From: Acidobacteriota bacterium
GTDB taxonomy: Bacteria; Acidobacteriota; Terriglobia; Terriglobales; Acidobacteriaceae
Direction of reading: 5' to 3'
Length of the DNA stretch: 64,000 bases
Assembly: GCA_021846275.1 (NCBI GenBank)
Contig: JAJZBZ010000005.1
Span: forward strand, 124,001 to 188,000
Shown one piece after another: positions 43,521 through 51,564 of this stretch. The position numbers and the translations under genes were made by a program. Every line of letters begins with the position of its first letter. Position 1 is the stretch's first letter. The notes beneath the pieces are model-generated. The model was not told the DNA's origin. It saw nothing but the letters and a program-made list of their open reading frames with translations, and searched no databases.

Positions 43521-44417
43521 ATGAGCGATTGCGTGAAGCTGATCGAGTGTCCACGGGACGCCTGGCAGGGACTGGCGCGGCAGATTCCGACGGCGGAAAA
43601 GATTGCATATTTGCAGGCTCTTTTTGACGCGGGATTTCGGCATGTGGACGCGGCGAGTTTTGTTTCGCCCGTTGCGGTGCCGCAGATGGCGGATTCGGAG
43701 GCTGTGCTCGCCGGACTGCGCATTCCGGCGGATGCTGAGGTGATCGGGATCGTGGTGAATGAACGTGGGGCCGAGCGCGCGCTTGCAACCGGGCGCGTGG
43801 CGACGCTGGGTTATCCACACTCGATCTCGGCGCAGTTTTTGGCGCGCAATCAGAGAGTGACGCCGGAGGATTCGCTGGCGCGGCTGCGCCGGATCGCTGC
43901 GCTGGGCGCGGCTGGCGGCGTACGGACGGTCGCGTATCTCTCGATGGCTTTTGGCAATCCGTACGGCGAGTCGTGGTCGCTGGATGCGGTGTTGGATGCC
44001 TGCCAACGGATGGCCGAAGCTGGCGCGACGGAGCTTTCGCTGGCGGATACAGTGGGCGCGGCGTCGGCGGCACAGGTTGGGGATATGGTTGCGGCGGTGC
44101 GCGCGCGGTTGCCGAAGATGGAAGTCGGTGTGCACCTGCATGCGCGGCGCGGGAGTGCGCGGGCGCTGGTCGAAGCCGCGTGGGATGCGGGTTGTCGCCG
44201 CTTTGATGCGGCGCTCGGCGGGCTGGGCGGCTGTCCGTTTGCGCAGGACGCACTGGTGGGCAATATGCCGACCGAGATTCTGTACGAAACGCTGCGGCCG
44301 GTTGCGTCGATTGCACCGGAGTTGAGTGCGGCGTCGCTGCGGGAACTGGTTGAGCGGAGCATGCAGGTCGCCGGGAATGGGTCGGCAACGCATGGCGCTG
44401 CGAAGGAGGGTCGATGA
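43521..44417 (+). CDS. Hydroxymethylglutaryl-CoA lyase, divergent
   Basis: A 298-residue TIM-barrel lyase of the HMGL-like family that would cleave HMG-CoA to acetyl-CoA and acetoacetate. Retained are PRD near the N-terminus (canonical GPRDG..Q), DAASFVSPVAVPQMADSE, SLADTVGAAS, the metal histidines VHLHAR and the catalytic-loop cysteine in LGGLGGCPFA. The canonical HCHDTYG is changed to HLHARRG, and the GLQ region to AWQGL. The ATG at 43521 follows AAGGGAAG. Its place between acyl-CoA dehydrogenase and methylglutaconyl-CoA hydratase genes supports the HMG-CoA role. Confidence 0.85.
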   Translation: MSDCVKLIECPRDAWQGLARQIPTAEKIAYLQALFDAGFRHVDAASFVSPVAVPQMADSEAVLAGLRIPADAEVIGIVVNERGAERALATGRVATLGYPHSISAQFLARNQRVTPEDSLARLRRIAALGAAGGVRTVAYLSMAFGNPYGESWSLDAVLDACQRMAEAGATELSLADTVGAASAAQVGDMVAAVRARLPKMEVGVHLHARRGSARALVEAAWDAGCRRFDAALGGLGGCPFAQDALVGNMPTEILYETLRPVASIAPELSAASLRELVERSMQVAGNGSATHGAAKEGR

Positions 44418-45187
44418 TGGCGTCCACACTGCAGGTGAGCGATGCGGATCACGTGCGCACGATCACGCTGAATCGGACCGAGGCGCGCAATGCGATGACG
44501 CCGGAGATGCAGCAGGATCTGATTTCCGCGTTCGACGCGGCGGCCTCGGATGGGACGCGCGTGCTGGTGATTCGAGGCGCGGGCAAGGCCTTCTGCGCGG
44601 GATTGGATTTGCGCGTATTGCAGTCGATGCAGGCGGTGACGGCGGCTGAGCACGAAGCGTCCGCCGCGCGGATTGTGCGGCTCTTTCGCACGCTGTGGGA
44701 GCTGCCGCTGCCGACGATTGCGGTGGTCGATGGTCCGGCTATTGCAGGCGGCGCGGGGCTGGCGTCGCTCTGCGATTACACGCTGGCCACGCCTGCGGCG
44801 AAGTTTGCCTACACGGAGGCGCGGATCGGATTTGTGCCCGCCGTGGTTTCGGCGTTTCTTACGCTGCAACTGGGCGATAAGCGGAGCCGCGATCTGCTGT
44901 TGAGCGCGCGGGTTTTTTCAGCCGAAGAGGCGCGCGCGATGGGGCTGGTGAACTTTGTGGGCGAGGCCGATAGTGTGGCCGCGCGATTGCAGGAGCTGAT
45001 CGCGATGCTGATGGCGAATAGTCCCGAGTCCCTGGCAGCGACCAAGCGGCTGATGGCCGCACAGCAGGCGGCGTGGCTGGATGCGTCGCTGGACGCGGCG
45101 CTCAGGGCCAATGCCGCCTCGCGGCAGACGCGGGATTTTCGCGAGGGTGTCGCGGCATTTCTGGAGAAACGCAAGCCGAAGTGGTGA
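44414..45187 (+). CDS. Enoyl-CoA hydratase/isomerase, methylglutaconyl-CoA hydratase type
   Basis: A 257-residue crotonase-fold protein. The oxyanion-hole segments are FCAGLDLR and AIAGGAGLASLCDYTLA. The active-site block FAYTEARIGFVPAVVSAFL closely matches methylglutaconyl-CoA hydratases (TE.R.G..PAV), which keep one of the two crotonase glutamates. It would hydrate 3-methylglutaconyl-CoA to HMG-CoA, the substrate of the preceding gene product. It overlaps the HMG-CoA lyase gene by four bases. Confidence 0.87.
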   Translation: MMASTLQVSDADHVRTITLNRTEARNAMTPEMQQDLISAFDAAASDGTRVLVIRGAGKAFCAGLDLRVLQSMQAVTAAEHEASAARIVRLFRTLWELPLPTIAVVDGPAIAGGAGLASLCDYTLATPAAKFAYTEARIGFVPAVVSAFLTLQLGDKRSRDLLLSARVFSAEEARAMGLVNFVGEADSVAARLQELIAMLMANSPESLAATKRLMAAQQAAWLDASLDAALRANAASRQTRDFREGVAAFLEKRKPKW

Positions 45188-45226
45188 GCGCATCCGGCCC
45201 TTGATCCGGCGGGCGAGTGCGATGAG

Positions 45227-45865
45227 TTAGCGCAGTTGGAAGCGGAGCGGCGCTTCGCTGCGCGCGGCGACCATCTCGGCGGTGACATCGGGCGCGAGCG
45301 CGACGACGACAAAGCCCTGCGGGGTGACGTCGAGCACGCAGAGGTCGGTGATGACGCGCTGGACGACGGCTGCGCCGGTGAGCGGCAGTGTGCAGCGGCG
45401 CAGGAGCTTGGCTTCGCCTGAGGGCGTGGTGTGCTCCATGACGACGACCACGCGGCGGACGCCGTTGACGAGGTCCATGGCACCGCCCATGCCTTTGACG
45501 CGCTTGCCGGGGACCATCCAGTTGGCGAGGTCGCCGTTCTGGGCCACCTGCATGGCGCCCAGGATGGCGAGGTCGATGTGTCCGCCGCGGATCATGGCGA
45601 AGGATTCGGCGCTGGAGAATGTGGCCGCGCCGGGCACCGCGGTGACAGTCTCCTTGCCGGCGTTGATCATGTCGGCGTCCACCTCTTCGGCAAGCGGATA
45701 GGGGCCCATGCCGAGCAGGCCGTTCTCCGATTGCAGCATGACCGTGATCCGCGGCGGGATGAAATTGGCGACGCGGGTGGGAATGCCGATGCCGAGGTTG
45801 ACGTAGAAGCCGTCTTCCAGTTCGGCGGCGGCTCGCTGGGCCATCTGGTCGCGCGTCCAGGCCAT
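45227..45865 (-). CDS. scoB: 3-oxoacid CoA-transferase subunit B
   Basis: The 212-residue beta subunit carries the catalytic glutamate in [15 protein letters not shown], which forms the enzyme-CoA thioester. [46 protein letters not shown] and [10 protein letters not shown] are typical. With subunit A it moves CoA from succinyl-CoA to acetoacetate. It follows scoA with a 2-bp gap. Acetoacetate is an end product of both neighbouring catabolic operons. Confidence 0.95.
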   Translation of the reverse strand: MAWTRDQMAQRAAAELEDGFYVNLGIGIPTRVANFIPPRITVMLQSENGLLGMGPYPLAEEVDADMINAGKETVTAVPGAATFSSAESFAMIRGGHIDLAILGAMQVAQNGDLANWMVPGKRVKGMGGAMDLVNGVRRVVVVMEHTTPSGEAKLLRRCTLPLTGAAVVQRVITDLCVLDVTPQGFVVVALAPDVTAEMVAARSEAPLRFQLR

Positions 45866-45867
45866 GA

Positions 45868-46632
45868 TTACGCCTCCCTCGCGGATTCGCTGCTACTCGG
45901 TTCGCGTGTCGTCCGCTTCTCGATGCGCTTGTCCGGATGCGGGTGGTGGACGAGGCGCTGGACGTAGATGCCGGGCGTGTGGATGGAGTCCATCTCCAGC
46001 TCGCCCGGTTCGACCAGCTCCTCGACCTCGGCAACGGTGACGTGCGCGCAGGTGGCGGCCAGCGGGTTGAAGTTGCGCGCCGTGTGGCGATAGACGAGGT
46101 TGCCGAAGCGGTCGCCCTTCCACGCCTTCACCAGCGCGAGGTCGGCGCGGATGCCGCGTTCGAGGATGTACTCGACGCCATCGAAGACCTTGTGCTCCTT
46201 GCCCTCGGCGACGCTGGTGCCGACGCCGGTGCGCGTGTAGAAGCCGGGAATGCCCGCGCCACCGGCTCGCATGCGCTCGGCCAGAGTGCCCTGCGGACAG
46301 AACTCGACCTCGAGTTCGCCGCTGAGGTACTGGCGCTCGAACTCAGCATTCTCGCCAACGTAGCTCGAAATCATCTTGCGAATCTGGCGCGTTTCGAGCA
46401 GCAGGCCCAGGCCCCAGCCGTCGACGCCGGCGTTGTTGCTGGCCACGGTGAGGTTGCGCGCGCCGGTCGAGCGCAGAGCGAGGATGAGCGCCTCAGGAAT
46501 GCCGCAGAGGCCGAAGCCACCGATGGCCAGCAGCATGCCGTCGCGGACGACGCCCGTGAGCGCGGTCGTGGCGTCGGGCCAGAGCTTGTTCATTCCCGGT
46601 CGGGGCTTGTTGTCTTCCGTTTGGTTCTGCAT
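45868..46632 (-). CDS. scoA: 3-oxoacid CoA-transferase subunit A
   Basis: The 254-residue alpha subunit shows [17 protein letters not shown] for CoA binding, [63 protein letters not shown] and [17 protein letters not shown]. It pairs with the scoB product directly downstream. I use the ATG at 46632; the frame is open to 46692 upstream, and MNKLW at 46593 is also possible. Confidence 0.95.
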   Translation of the reverse strand: MQNQTEDNKPRPGMNKLWPDATTALTGVVRDGMLLAIGGFGLCGIPEALILALRSTGARNLTVASNNAGVDGWGLGLLLETRQIRKMISSYVGENAEFERQYLSGELEVEFCPQGTLAERMRAGGAGIPGFYTRTGVGTSVAEGKEHKVFDGVEYILERGIRADLALVKAWKGDRFGNLVYRHTARNFNPLAATCAHVTVAEVEELVEPGELEMDSIHTPGIYVQRLVHHPHPDKRIEKRTTREPSSSESAREA

Positions 46633-46751
46633 GAGCTTTGTGGTTCGTCGATTCCAAATGGGAAGATACCGCACGCGGGGTGCGACCGACAAACCGAGCC
46701 AGCCGCAGCGCGGAGCCGCACCGACAGCTTCCGGCTTCGCGGCTGGCCTGG

Positions 46752-47570
46752 TCAGGAGGCTGCGGCGAGCAGCGCCCGTTGCGCGGCGAAGAGCTGGCGC
46801 AGACCGCCTTCGGCGAGATCGAGAAGCTGGTTGAGTTCGGCGCGCGAGTAGCTGCCTTTTTCCGCCGTGGCCTGGGTTTCGACCAGGCCGCCGTCCTCGG
46901 TCATGACGACGTTCATGTCCACCTCGGCCTGTGCGTCCTCCTCGTAGCAGAGGTCGAGCAGCATCTGGCCGCCGACGCGCCCGACGGAGGTGGCGGCGAT
47001 GAGCTGGCGCATGGGTGAGGCGGGCAGCGTGCCGGAGCCGACCAGCGCCCGGAGCGCAAGCTCCAGCGCAATGGCCGCGCCGGTGACGGCTGCCGTGCGC
47101 GTGCCGCCGTCGGCCTGAAGGACATCGCAGTCGAGGATGACGGTGCGCTCGCCCAGAGCCTTCAGATCGACGGCCCCGCGCAGGCTGCGCCCGATGAGGC
47201 GCTGAATCTCGTGGGTGCGGCCGCTGATTTTGCCGCGTTCACTCTCGCGCGGTGTGCGGGTGACGGTGGCTCGCGGCAGCATGGCGTACTCGGCCGTGAC
47301 CCAGCCGCGGCCCTGATTGCGCAGCCAGCCGGGAACGCCGTTTTCGATGGTGGCGTTGCAGAGGACGCGGGTGTGGCCCAGTTCGATGAGGACCGAGCCT
47401 TCGGCGGTGCGGACGTAGCCGGGAGTCAGGCGCAGCGGGCGCAGCGCGTCGACGGCGCGGCCCTCCGGACGCAGAGTTGCCAGTCTGGTAGGCGGATGGC
47501 TTGAGGTCGGGTTGCCGCTGGCTGCGTCAGCCGGAAGCAGTGGAAAACGGAGGGTGCTTGGCGGATTCAT
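46752..47570 (-). CDS. rph: Ribonuclease PH
   Basis: A 272-residue phosphorolytic 3' exoribonuclease that trims tRNA precursors. Core motifs are [69 protein letters not shown] and [23 protein letters not shown]. The N-terminus is about 30 residues longer than typical, and a later start near [12 protein letters not shown] is possible. An inverted repeat (46698-46706 with 46739-46747) follows the stop and may help terminate transcription. Confidence 0.95.
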   Translation of the reverse strand: MNPPSTLRFPLLPADAASGNPTSSHPPTRLATLRPEGRAVDALRPLRLTPGYVRTAEGSVLIELGHTRVLCNATIENGVPGWLRNQGRGWVTAEYAMLPRATVTRTPRESERGKISGRTHEIQRLIGRSLRGAVDLKALGERTVILDCDVLQADGGTRTAAVTGAAIALELALRALVGSGTLPASPMRQLIAATSVGRVGGQMLLDLCYEEDAQAEVDMNVVMTEDGGLVETQATAEKGSYSRAELNQLLDLAEGGLRQLFAAQRALLAAAS

Positions 47571-47758
47571 CCCCTCATTGTACGAGTCATCTCAGGAATC
47601 CGAGTGGAAGCGAAGCACGAGGTTGGTTTTGCGATGGATACAGCCCGAAGCGCATGATCGTTGGCTCTGATTCCGAGGGAGTTGACGGCTTTGGTCCCGA
47701 CTCCGGATATGGGCTTCCCAGTTCGGGAATGGGAATTTTCAGGCGTCAATTCGGGACT

Positions 47759-47788
47759 AATCATTCAAGTTTATATAAATGAATGATT
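47759..47788. repeat. 30-bp AT-rich inverted repeat in the rph / histidine kinase intergenic region
   Basis: AATCATTCA (47759-47767) is exactly inverted at 47780-47788 as TGAATGATT. The spacer contains TTTATATAAA, itself a perfect palindrome. The surrounding 47571-48038 gap has no gene. The site could be an operator, a promoter with TATATAA, or a recombination site; I see no match to the usual XerCD core. Confidence 0.6.
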
Positions 47789-47915
47789 TACGAATTATCA
47801 CCGAGCCTGACTGTTCCGTTTTGGGACGTGGAGTGCCGTTTTTAATTCGATGGAGTTCCCGAAAGGAATCCTCCATGCCCTTTCTGGTCAATCACTTAGA
47901 TTGCTTGTCCAAGTT

Positions 47916-47931
47916 TGGCACAAATCGTGCT
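47916..47931 (+). promoter_or_regulatory. Sigma-54 type -24/-12 promoter of the histidine kinase operon
   Basis: TTGGCACAAATCGTGCT fits YTGGCACGrNNNTTGCW with the invariant GG and GC exactly 12 bp apart. Predicted start about 47942. An imperfect hairpin (AGTGGCA 47964-47970 with TGCCACT 47991-47997) lies in the leader. Confidence 0.55.
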
Positions 47932-48038
47932 CAAGAAGTGTCAGGAACGGGACACATTTTGGAAGTGGCAGCTCGGGAAGTTTCCTGCTGTGCCACTGCC
48001 CGGAGTGGAACCGATTTTGCCACGACGGAGATCAGACC

Positions 48039-49118
48039 ATGCCAGAACAGACCGAAGACCGGGATCGATTTCTCTCTCTTGCTCCGAAGCCGGTGGCGGC
48101 AAGCGCGCCGATGCCGGTGTCAACGAAGCAGCCGCGACAGAAGGCTGTTACTCCATTTCTCATGCTGCCGGATTCCCTGCCCAGCGGGTTGAGCGCCGGG
48201 CAGTCGCCGATGCCGGGATGGCTGCACTGGCTGGAGAGCACAGCCGTGCCTTCCGGGAACTCTGTTCCCGCGGGCAACTCGATTTTTGATCCGGCACCGA
48301 GGGCCTCGACGGAAGAGTCCGGAGAGAATCTGCCGGAGTCAGACGCCGCGCTGCTGCACGACGCGCGCAGCATGGTGACGGCACTCGATCTCTACTGCGA
48401 TCTGTTGGCCGAGCCGGGCGTGCTGCGGGCCGACTTCCAGCACTATGCCGGGGAGCTGAGGCTGATTGCCGCGTCCAGCCGTCGGTTGCTGAGCCAGCTT
48501 GACCGGCATGCGATGACAGAGGCAGGGATGCCAGCTGAGGCCGCTCTGGCTGCGCCGCAGGCGGGACTGGGACCGCGTCTGGTGCCCGCTTCTGCCGCGC
48601 GACAGCCGTTTGCGCTGCGCGAGCCGATGGAGAGTCTGGCCGACGAGCTGATGGCGATGCGCAATCTGCTGGCCGCGCTGGTCGGCCCGGCGATCACTCT
48701 GGGGCTGAGTCTCGATGGCGGCTATCGTGCGATCCGCATGGCCTCCGACGACCTGACGCGGTTGATGGTGAATCTGGTTCGCAACGCCGCCGAAGCGATG
48801 CCGGAGGGTGGCCATATCCAGATCACGCTGCGCGAACTGGCCGACCGGCTGCGTCTGACAGTGACCGACAGCGGCTGCGGACTGCCGGAGGGCGACTGCG
48901 AGGCCGTCTTTGCGCCGGGCTTCACGACCCATCTTGATCTGCAGGGTGGCTCGGAAGAGAGCACGCACCGCGGGATGGGACTGGCGATTGTGCGCTCGCT
49001 GGTCACCTCTGCTGGAGGCAGCATACGGGCGGCGAATCGCCCGGCTGCGCTGGCCGATGCCGACGAAGAAGCCTCAACCGGGGCGGTCTTCGAGATGGAG
49101 TTTCCCCTGGCTGAATGA
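48039..49118 (+). CDS. Soluble NtrB-like sensor histidine kinase
   Basis: A 359-residue protein with no membrane segment and no recognised PAS/GAF domain; the first 100 residues are Pro/Ser-rich. The phosphoacceptor H107 lies in LLHDARSMVTALDLY, a variant of the HDLRNP box. The catalytic ATPase domain has the N box VNLVRNAAEAMPEGG, G1 DSGCGLP and G2 HRGMGLAIVRSLV. The start at 48039 follows GGAG. It is followed by a sigma-54 activator gene, its likely partner, and what it senses is unknown. Confidence 0.9.
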   Translation: MPEQTEDRDRFLSLAPKPVAASAPMPVSTKQPRQKAVTPFLMLPDSLPSGLSAGQSPMPGWLHWLESTAVPSGNSVPAGNSIFDPAPRASTEESGENLPESDAALLHDARSMVTALDLYCDLLAEPGVLRADFQHYAGELRLIAASSRRLLSQLDRHAMTEAGMPAEAALAAPQAGLGPRLVPASAARQPFALREPMESLADELMAMRNLLAALVGPAITLGLSLDGGYRAIRMASDDLTRLMVNLVRNAAEAMPEGGHIQITLRELADRLRLTVTDSGCGLPEGDCEAVFAPGFTTHLDLQGGSEESTHRGMGLAIVRSLVTSAGGSIRAANRPAALADADEEASTGAVFEMEFPLAE

Positions 49119-49249
49119 ATGCTGAATGAAAGTTTGCCCGCTTGTCCGCGTCGAGGGCCTCCTGTTTCCGGAAGTGCAGGATGGTGACTAAAGGATGCAG
49201 ACCTTCGATACTCAATCTCTTCTGAAAATCCTGTGGAAAGGTACGTACA

Positions 49250-50800
49250 ATGATTCCTGTAACTGCTTCTTCGTCCATGAGTTACTCGCCCATTCTGCCG
49301 AATGCGCTCCCGACCCTGCGTCCCACGCCGGCAGACGGGGCACGCAAACCCATCCGACAGGCAATTCTCCAGAATCCTCAGATCGCAGCTGCACCTGTCG
49401 CCGAACCGGCGCGGCTTCGCCTGCTGGTGGTCGAGATTGACCCGGCGATGCGCTCGGCATGTCAGGAGATTGCAACCACGCTGGGCTACCAGGTGGAGAC
49501 AACCGGAGACTCGACGCAGGCCCGCAAGCTTCTCGAGGCGCGTTCGGCAGACATCGCTCTGGTGAACCTGCCGACTACCGGCGGCGCGGCGTTGGACTGG
49601 ATTGCTGAAACCCATCTGCTCCATCCTGAGATCGCGCTGATTGGCATGACCAGCTCCGGTTCTGTGCATCTGGCTGTCGAGGCGATGCGGCGCGGAGCCT
49701 CCGACTACCTGACCAAGCCATTCACGGTGGATGAACTTTCCGCTGTGCTGGCGCGGGCGGCCGAAAGCGTGACGGTGGATCGTGAGAGCCGTCGGCTGCG
49801 CGATCAGCTTCGATCGAGCCAGGGGCTCGGCGCCATCATCGGGCGATCCGCCGAGATGGAAAAGCTCTATCGCATCCTCTCCAAGGTGGCGCAGAGCACG
49901 CATCCGGTGCTGATCCTGGGCGAAAGCGGCACGGGCAAAGAGCTGGTGGCGCGGACGATCCACGCCTACGGTCCGAGTGCGGCCAAGCCTTTCCTGCCGG
50001 TCGATTGCGGATCGCTCGTGCCGACGCTGATCGAAAGCGAACTGTTCGGCTACGTCAAGGGCGCGTTCACGGGCGCGAACCGCTCCAAGGACGGGCTGTT
50101 TGTCTCCGCCGAGGGCGGAACGGTCTTTCTGGACGAGGTGGGCGAGCTGACGCTTGACCTGCAGGCGAAGCTTCTGCGCGCGTTGCAGGAGAAAGAGGTT
50201 CGTCCCGTTGGCGCGACGCATCGCGTGCCGATCCGGGCGCGCATCATCGCTGCGACCAACCGAGATCTGGCGGCGATGGTCGAGCGCGGCACCTTTCGCA
50301 AGGATCTCTTCTATCGCCTGAACGTGGTGAACCTGCGCATGCCCACGCTGCGGGATCGCCGCGAGGATATTCCGCTGCTGGCGGCGCACTTCCTGGAGCG
50401 CATGGCGAAGTCGCACGGGCAGCGCTACACGCTGAACGACGAGGCGCTGCGCACGATGATGCAGCATGACTGGCCGGGGAATATCCGCGAGCTGGAGCAT
50501 GCCATCGAGCGCGCCTGCGCACTGTCTTCCGGGCCAGTCTTGCAACTGGGTGACCTGCCCACGCAGCTCCAGCAGCAGGGCATCGAGGCGCATCGTACGC
50601 CGCAGCCGGGCGTGGCCACTGACCAGGCTGCGACCAACGACGTGAAGCCGCTGGCCGATATGGAGCGCGATGCGATTCTGAACGCGATCCGCACGCTGGG
50701 CGGGGACAAGCTGCTGGCCGCGCGCCTGCTGGGCATCGGCAAAACCACCCTCTATCGCAAGCTCAAGGAGTACGGGATCGGCGATCCGCTGCAGGAGTAG
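49250..50800 (+). CDS. NtrC-family sigma-54 activator with degenerate receiver domain
   Basis: A 516-residue enhancer-binding protein with three domains. Residues about 55-170 form a receiver-like domain, but the phosphoacceptor aspartate is replaced by N106 (LVNLPTTGG for L.D..MP..G) and the acidic pair is altered to E62/D64; T134 and K156 are kept. The AAA+ domain has Walker A GESGTGKE at 224-231, the sigma-54 contact GAFTGA at 271-276, Walker B FLDEVGEL and SYRLNV-like FYRLNVVNLRMP. The Fis-type HTH is AARLLGIGKTTLYRKLKEYGI. Output should be intact while classical phosphorylation is doubtful. It may regulate its own operon through the TTCGGGAA sites. Confidence 0.93.
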   Translation: MIPVTASSSMSYSPILPNALPTLRPTPADGARKPIRQAILQNPQIAAAPVAEPARLRLLVVEIDPAMRSACQEIATTLGYQVETTGDSTQARKLLEARSADIALVNLPTTGGAALDWIAETHLLHPEIALIGMTSSGSVHLAVEAMRRGASDYLTKPFTVDELSAVLARAAESVTVDRESRRLRDQLRSSQGLGAIIGRSAEMEKLYRILSKVAQSTHPVLILGESGTGKELVARTIHAYGPSAAKPFLPVDCGSLVPTLIESELFGYVKGAFTGANRSKDGLFVSAEGGTVFLDEVGELTLDLQAKLLRALQEKEVRPVGATHRVPIRARIIAATNRDLAAMVERGTFRKDLFYRLNVVNLRMPTLRDRREDIPLLAAHFLERMAKSHGQRYTLNDEALRTMMQHDWPGNIRELEHAIERACALSSGPVLQLGDLPTQLQQQGIEAHRTPQPGVATDQAATNDVKPLADMERDAILNAIRTLGGDKLLAARLLGIGKTTLYRKLKEYGIGDPLQE

Positions 50801-50913
50801 CGCTGCCCGAGGGCAGACGCTTCTTCGCAACGATGGCTTCCCGTACACACCCGGTTCCCGGCCTCTCGGCCGCGCGCCGCTCAGCCGCCCCAATGCGGGC
50901 AAGGAGAAATCTC

Positions 50914-51414
50914 ATGAAAGCACTTCTGGTGACAGGGATGGAAGGCGCAGTCAACTGCGCGCAGGCTTTGCAGGCCATGCTCGGCATGGAGATCGAGGTG
51001 GCCGCCGGTCGCCGCGCGGCGATCAGCTCGCTGCGCAAACAGGAGTTCGACCTGGTGGTGGTGGATGACTCGCTGGCCGATGCCGATCCTGCAGGCACCG
51101 ACCCGCTGTGGGAGGCGATTGGCATGGCGCAGCCGGTGACGGTGAACTTCGTGCTCAGCGGCACCGAGCGCGTGGCGCGCGAGATTCGCGCGGCGTTGCG
51201 CAGGCGAGAGCGCGAGCAGGAGCTGGCGCGACGTGCGGCGACGGCGGCGCTCGAAACGGAGCTGAAATCAACGGTGGCCGGTCTGCTGCTGCACTCGCAA
51301 CTGGCGCTGGCTGCTGAGCCGCTGCCGGAGCCGGTCGCGGGCAAGCTCCGGCTGGTGGCCGATCTCGTGGGCACGCTGCGCGATCAGCTTTCCTCGAATG
51401 TGGTCGCGCACTGA
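50914..51414 (+). CDS. Receiver-like protein of unknown function
   Basis: A 166-residue protein; AAGGAG lies eight bases before the ATG at 50914. The first 110 residues follow receiver-domain topology: KALLVTGMEGAV..ALQAMLGMEIEVA, FDLVVVDDSLADAD with D51/D52 at the phosphoacceptor position, and VNFVLSGTERVAREIRAAL. The N-terminal acidic pair is missing. A helical C-terminal extension (RRREREQELARRAATAALETELKSTVAGLLLHSQLAL) follows and resembles a truncated histidine-phosphotransfer or kinase-dimerisation helix. It closes the kinase-activator operon and may be the real or competing phosphoryl target. Confidence 0.65.
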   Translation: MKALLVTGMEGAVNCAQALQAMLGMEIEVAAGRRAAISSLRKQEFDLVVVDDSLADADPAGTDPLWEAIGMAQPVTVNFVLSGTERVAREIRAALRRREREQELARRAATAALETELKSTVAGLLLHSQLALAAEPLPEPVAGKLRLVADLVGTLRDQLSSNVVAH

Positions 51415-51564
51415 GCGCAGAAGAGCGAGGGTCAAGCCGCGGGGTTGAATCCAACGCGCGGCCGGAACGAATCAGACGCCGCATGGGTCGGTCTGTTCCG
51501 GCTTCGTTCGCATCGGAAGCCGTTGCTACACCAGTTTCTTTGCATGTTCCGATACTCTGTAGGC

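Larger units (their letters stand above)
47695..47979. repeat. Five copies of a TTCGGGAA-type motif in the kinase operon's control region
   Basis: TTCGGGAA at 47722-47729, its exact reverse complement TTCCCGAA at 47856-47863, TTCGGGA at 47750-47756, TCGGGAA at 47973-47979 and TCCCGA at 47695-47700. Four lie 80-245 bp upstream of the predicted sigma-54 start, where enhancer sites are usually placed. Confidence 0.5.

Noticed and set aside
47759-47788. Canonical dif site at the skew switch
   Set aside because: The arms and core do not match XerC/XerD half-sites (no CATAA...TTATG core). Kept only as an unexplained palindrome.
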